A stretch of 5,101 bases of DNA from JBHPHA01 sp042569905 (lineage in GTDB: Bacteria > Patescibacteriota > Minisyncoccia > Moranbacterales > UBA9337), in assembly GCA_042569905.1 (NCBI GenBank), contig JBHPHA010000041.1, positions 1 to 5,101 of the forward strand, read 5' to 3'. Position 1 is the stretch's first letter; each line of letters begins with the position of its first letter. The position numbers were made by a program, and so were the translations under genes. Shown in pieces: positions 5,087 through 5,101 of this stretch. A model generated the notes under the pieces. The model did no database searches and was not told where the DNA came from. It saw only the letters and a program-made list of their open reading frames with translations.

Positions 5087-5101
5087 ATGGAAGTAATTGA
5101 A
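5087..5101 (+). CDS. Possible start of a divergent gene (partial, runs off the window)
   Basis: An ATG at 5087 opens a plus-strand frame reading MEVIE to the window end. A perfect plus-strand TATAAT (5073-5078) ends 8 bases before it, which would give a leaderless or nearly leaderless transcript. Five codons cannot show coding character, so this is a pointer to the next window rather than a call. Confidence 0.2.

Noticed and set aside
1..5101. CRISPR array, tRNA, insertion sequence or prophage remains
   Set aside because: No spaced direct repeats, cloverleaf-like sequence, transposase motif or terminal inverted repeats were seen on either strand.

Overview
The window is AT-rich bacterial DNA holding five complete protein-coding genes: an Obg-family GTPase, a stand-alone PAS-domain protein, a DUF389 membrane protein, an RmuC-family protein and a lytic-transglycosylase-like protein. 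A few codons of two possible further genes lie at the edges. No rRNA, tRNA, CRISPR array or insertion sequence was seen. The proteins are compact: Obg has no C-terminal extension and the PAS protein has no output domain. Most starts have no Shine-Dalgarno sequence. Together with this gene mix, that suggests a Patescibacteria/CPR-type organism. This is inference; no 16S rRNA or phylogenetic marker placement was possible. The standard genetic code fits: there is no in-frame TGA in about 1,500 codons.

Layout: obg (+, 31-993) ends in a strong hairpin terminator. The PAS gene (+, 1142-1645) has its own candidate -10 elements and converges on the DUF389 gene (-, 1724-2482), with a bidirectional terminator between them. 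A 208-base divergent intergenic region (2483-2690) carries a near-consensus promoter for DUF389 on the minus strand and two candidate promoters for rmuC on the plus strand. One of the rmuC promoters has its -10 box buried in a 19-bp perfect palindrome. rmuC (+, 2691-3794) converges on the transglycosylase gene (-, 3849-5045) across a second bidirectional terminator, a perfect 30-base palindrome. The last bases may hold the start of a divergent gene.

After obg, every gene appears to be its own transcription unit, so co-location does not imply a shared pathway. The roles are separate: ribosome or GTP-linked housekeeping (Obg), signal sensing (PAS), an uncharacterised membrane protein (DUF389), DNA maintenance (RmuC) and peptidoglycan cleavage (transglycosylase). 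I do not see a convincing new multi-gene system. The most notable signals are regulatory: an identical 12-base leader-plus-start motif, ATAAAAAATATG, at all three ATG-started genes from 1724 onward, and the palindrome over the rmuC -10 box. The most notable protein features are a twin-arginine-like motif deep inside the transglycosylase N-terminus, a non-canonical G4 motif in Obg, and a cysteine cluster in the PAS domain.
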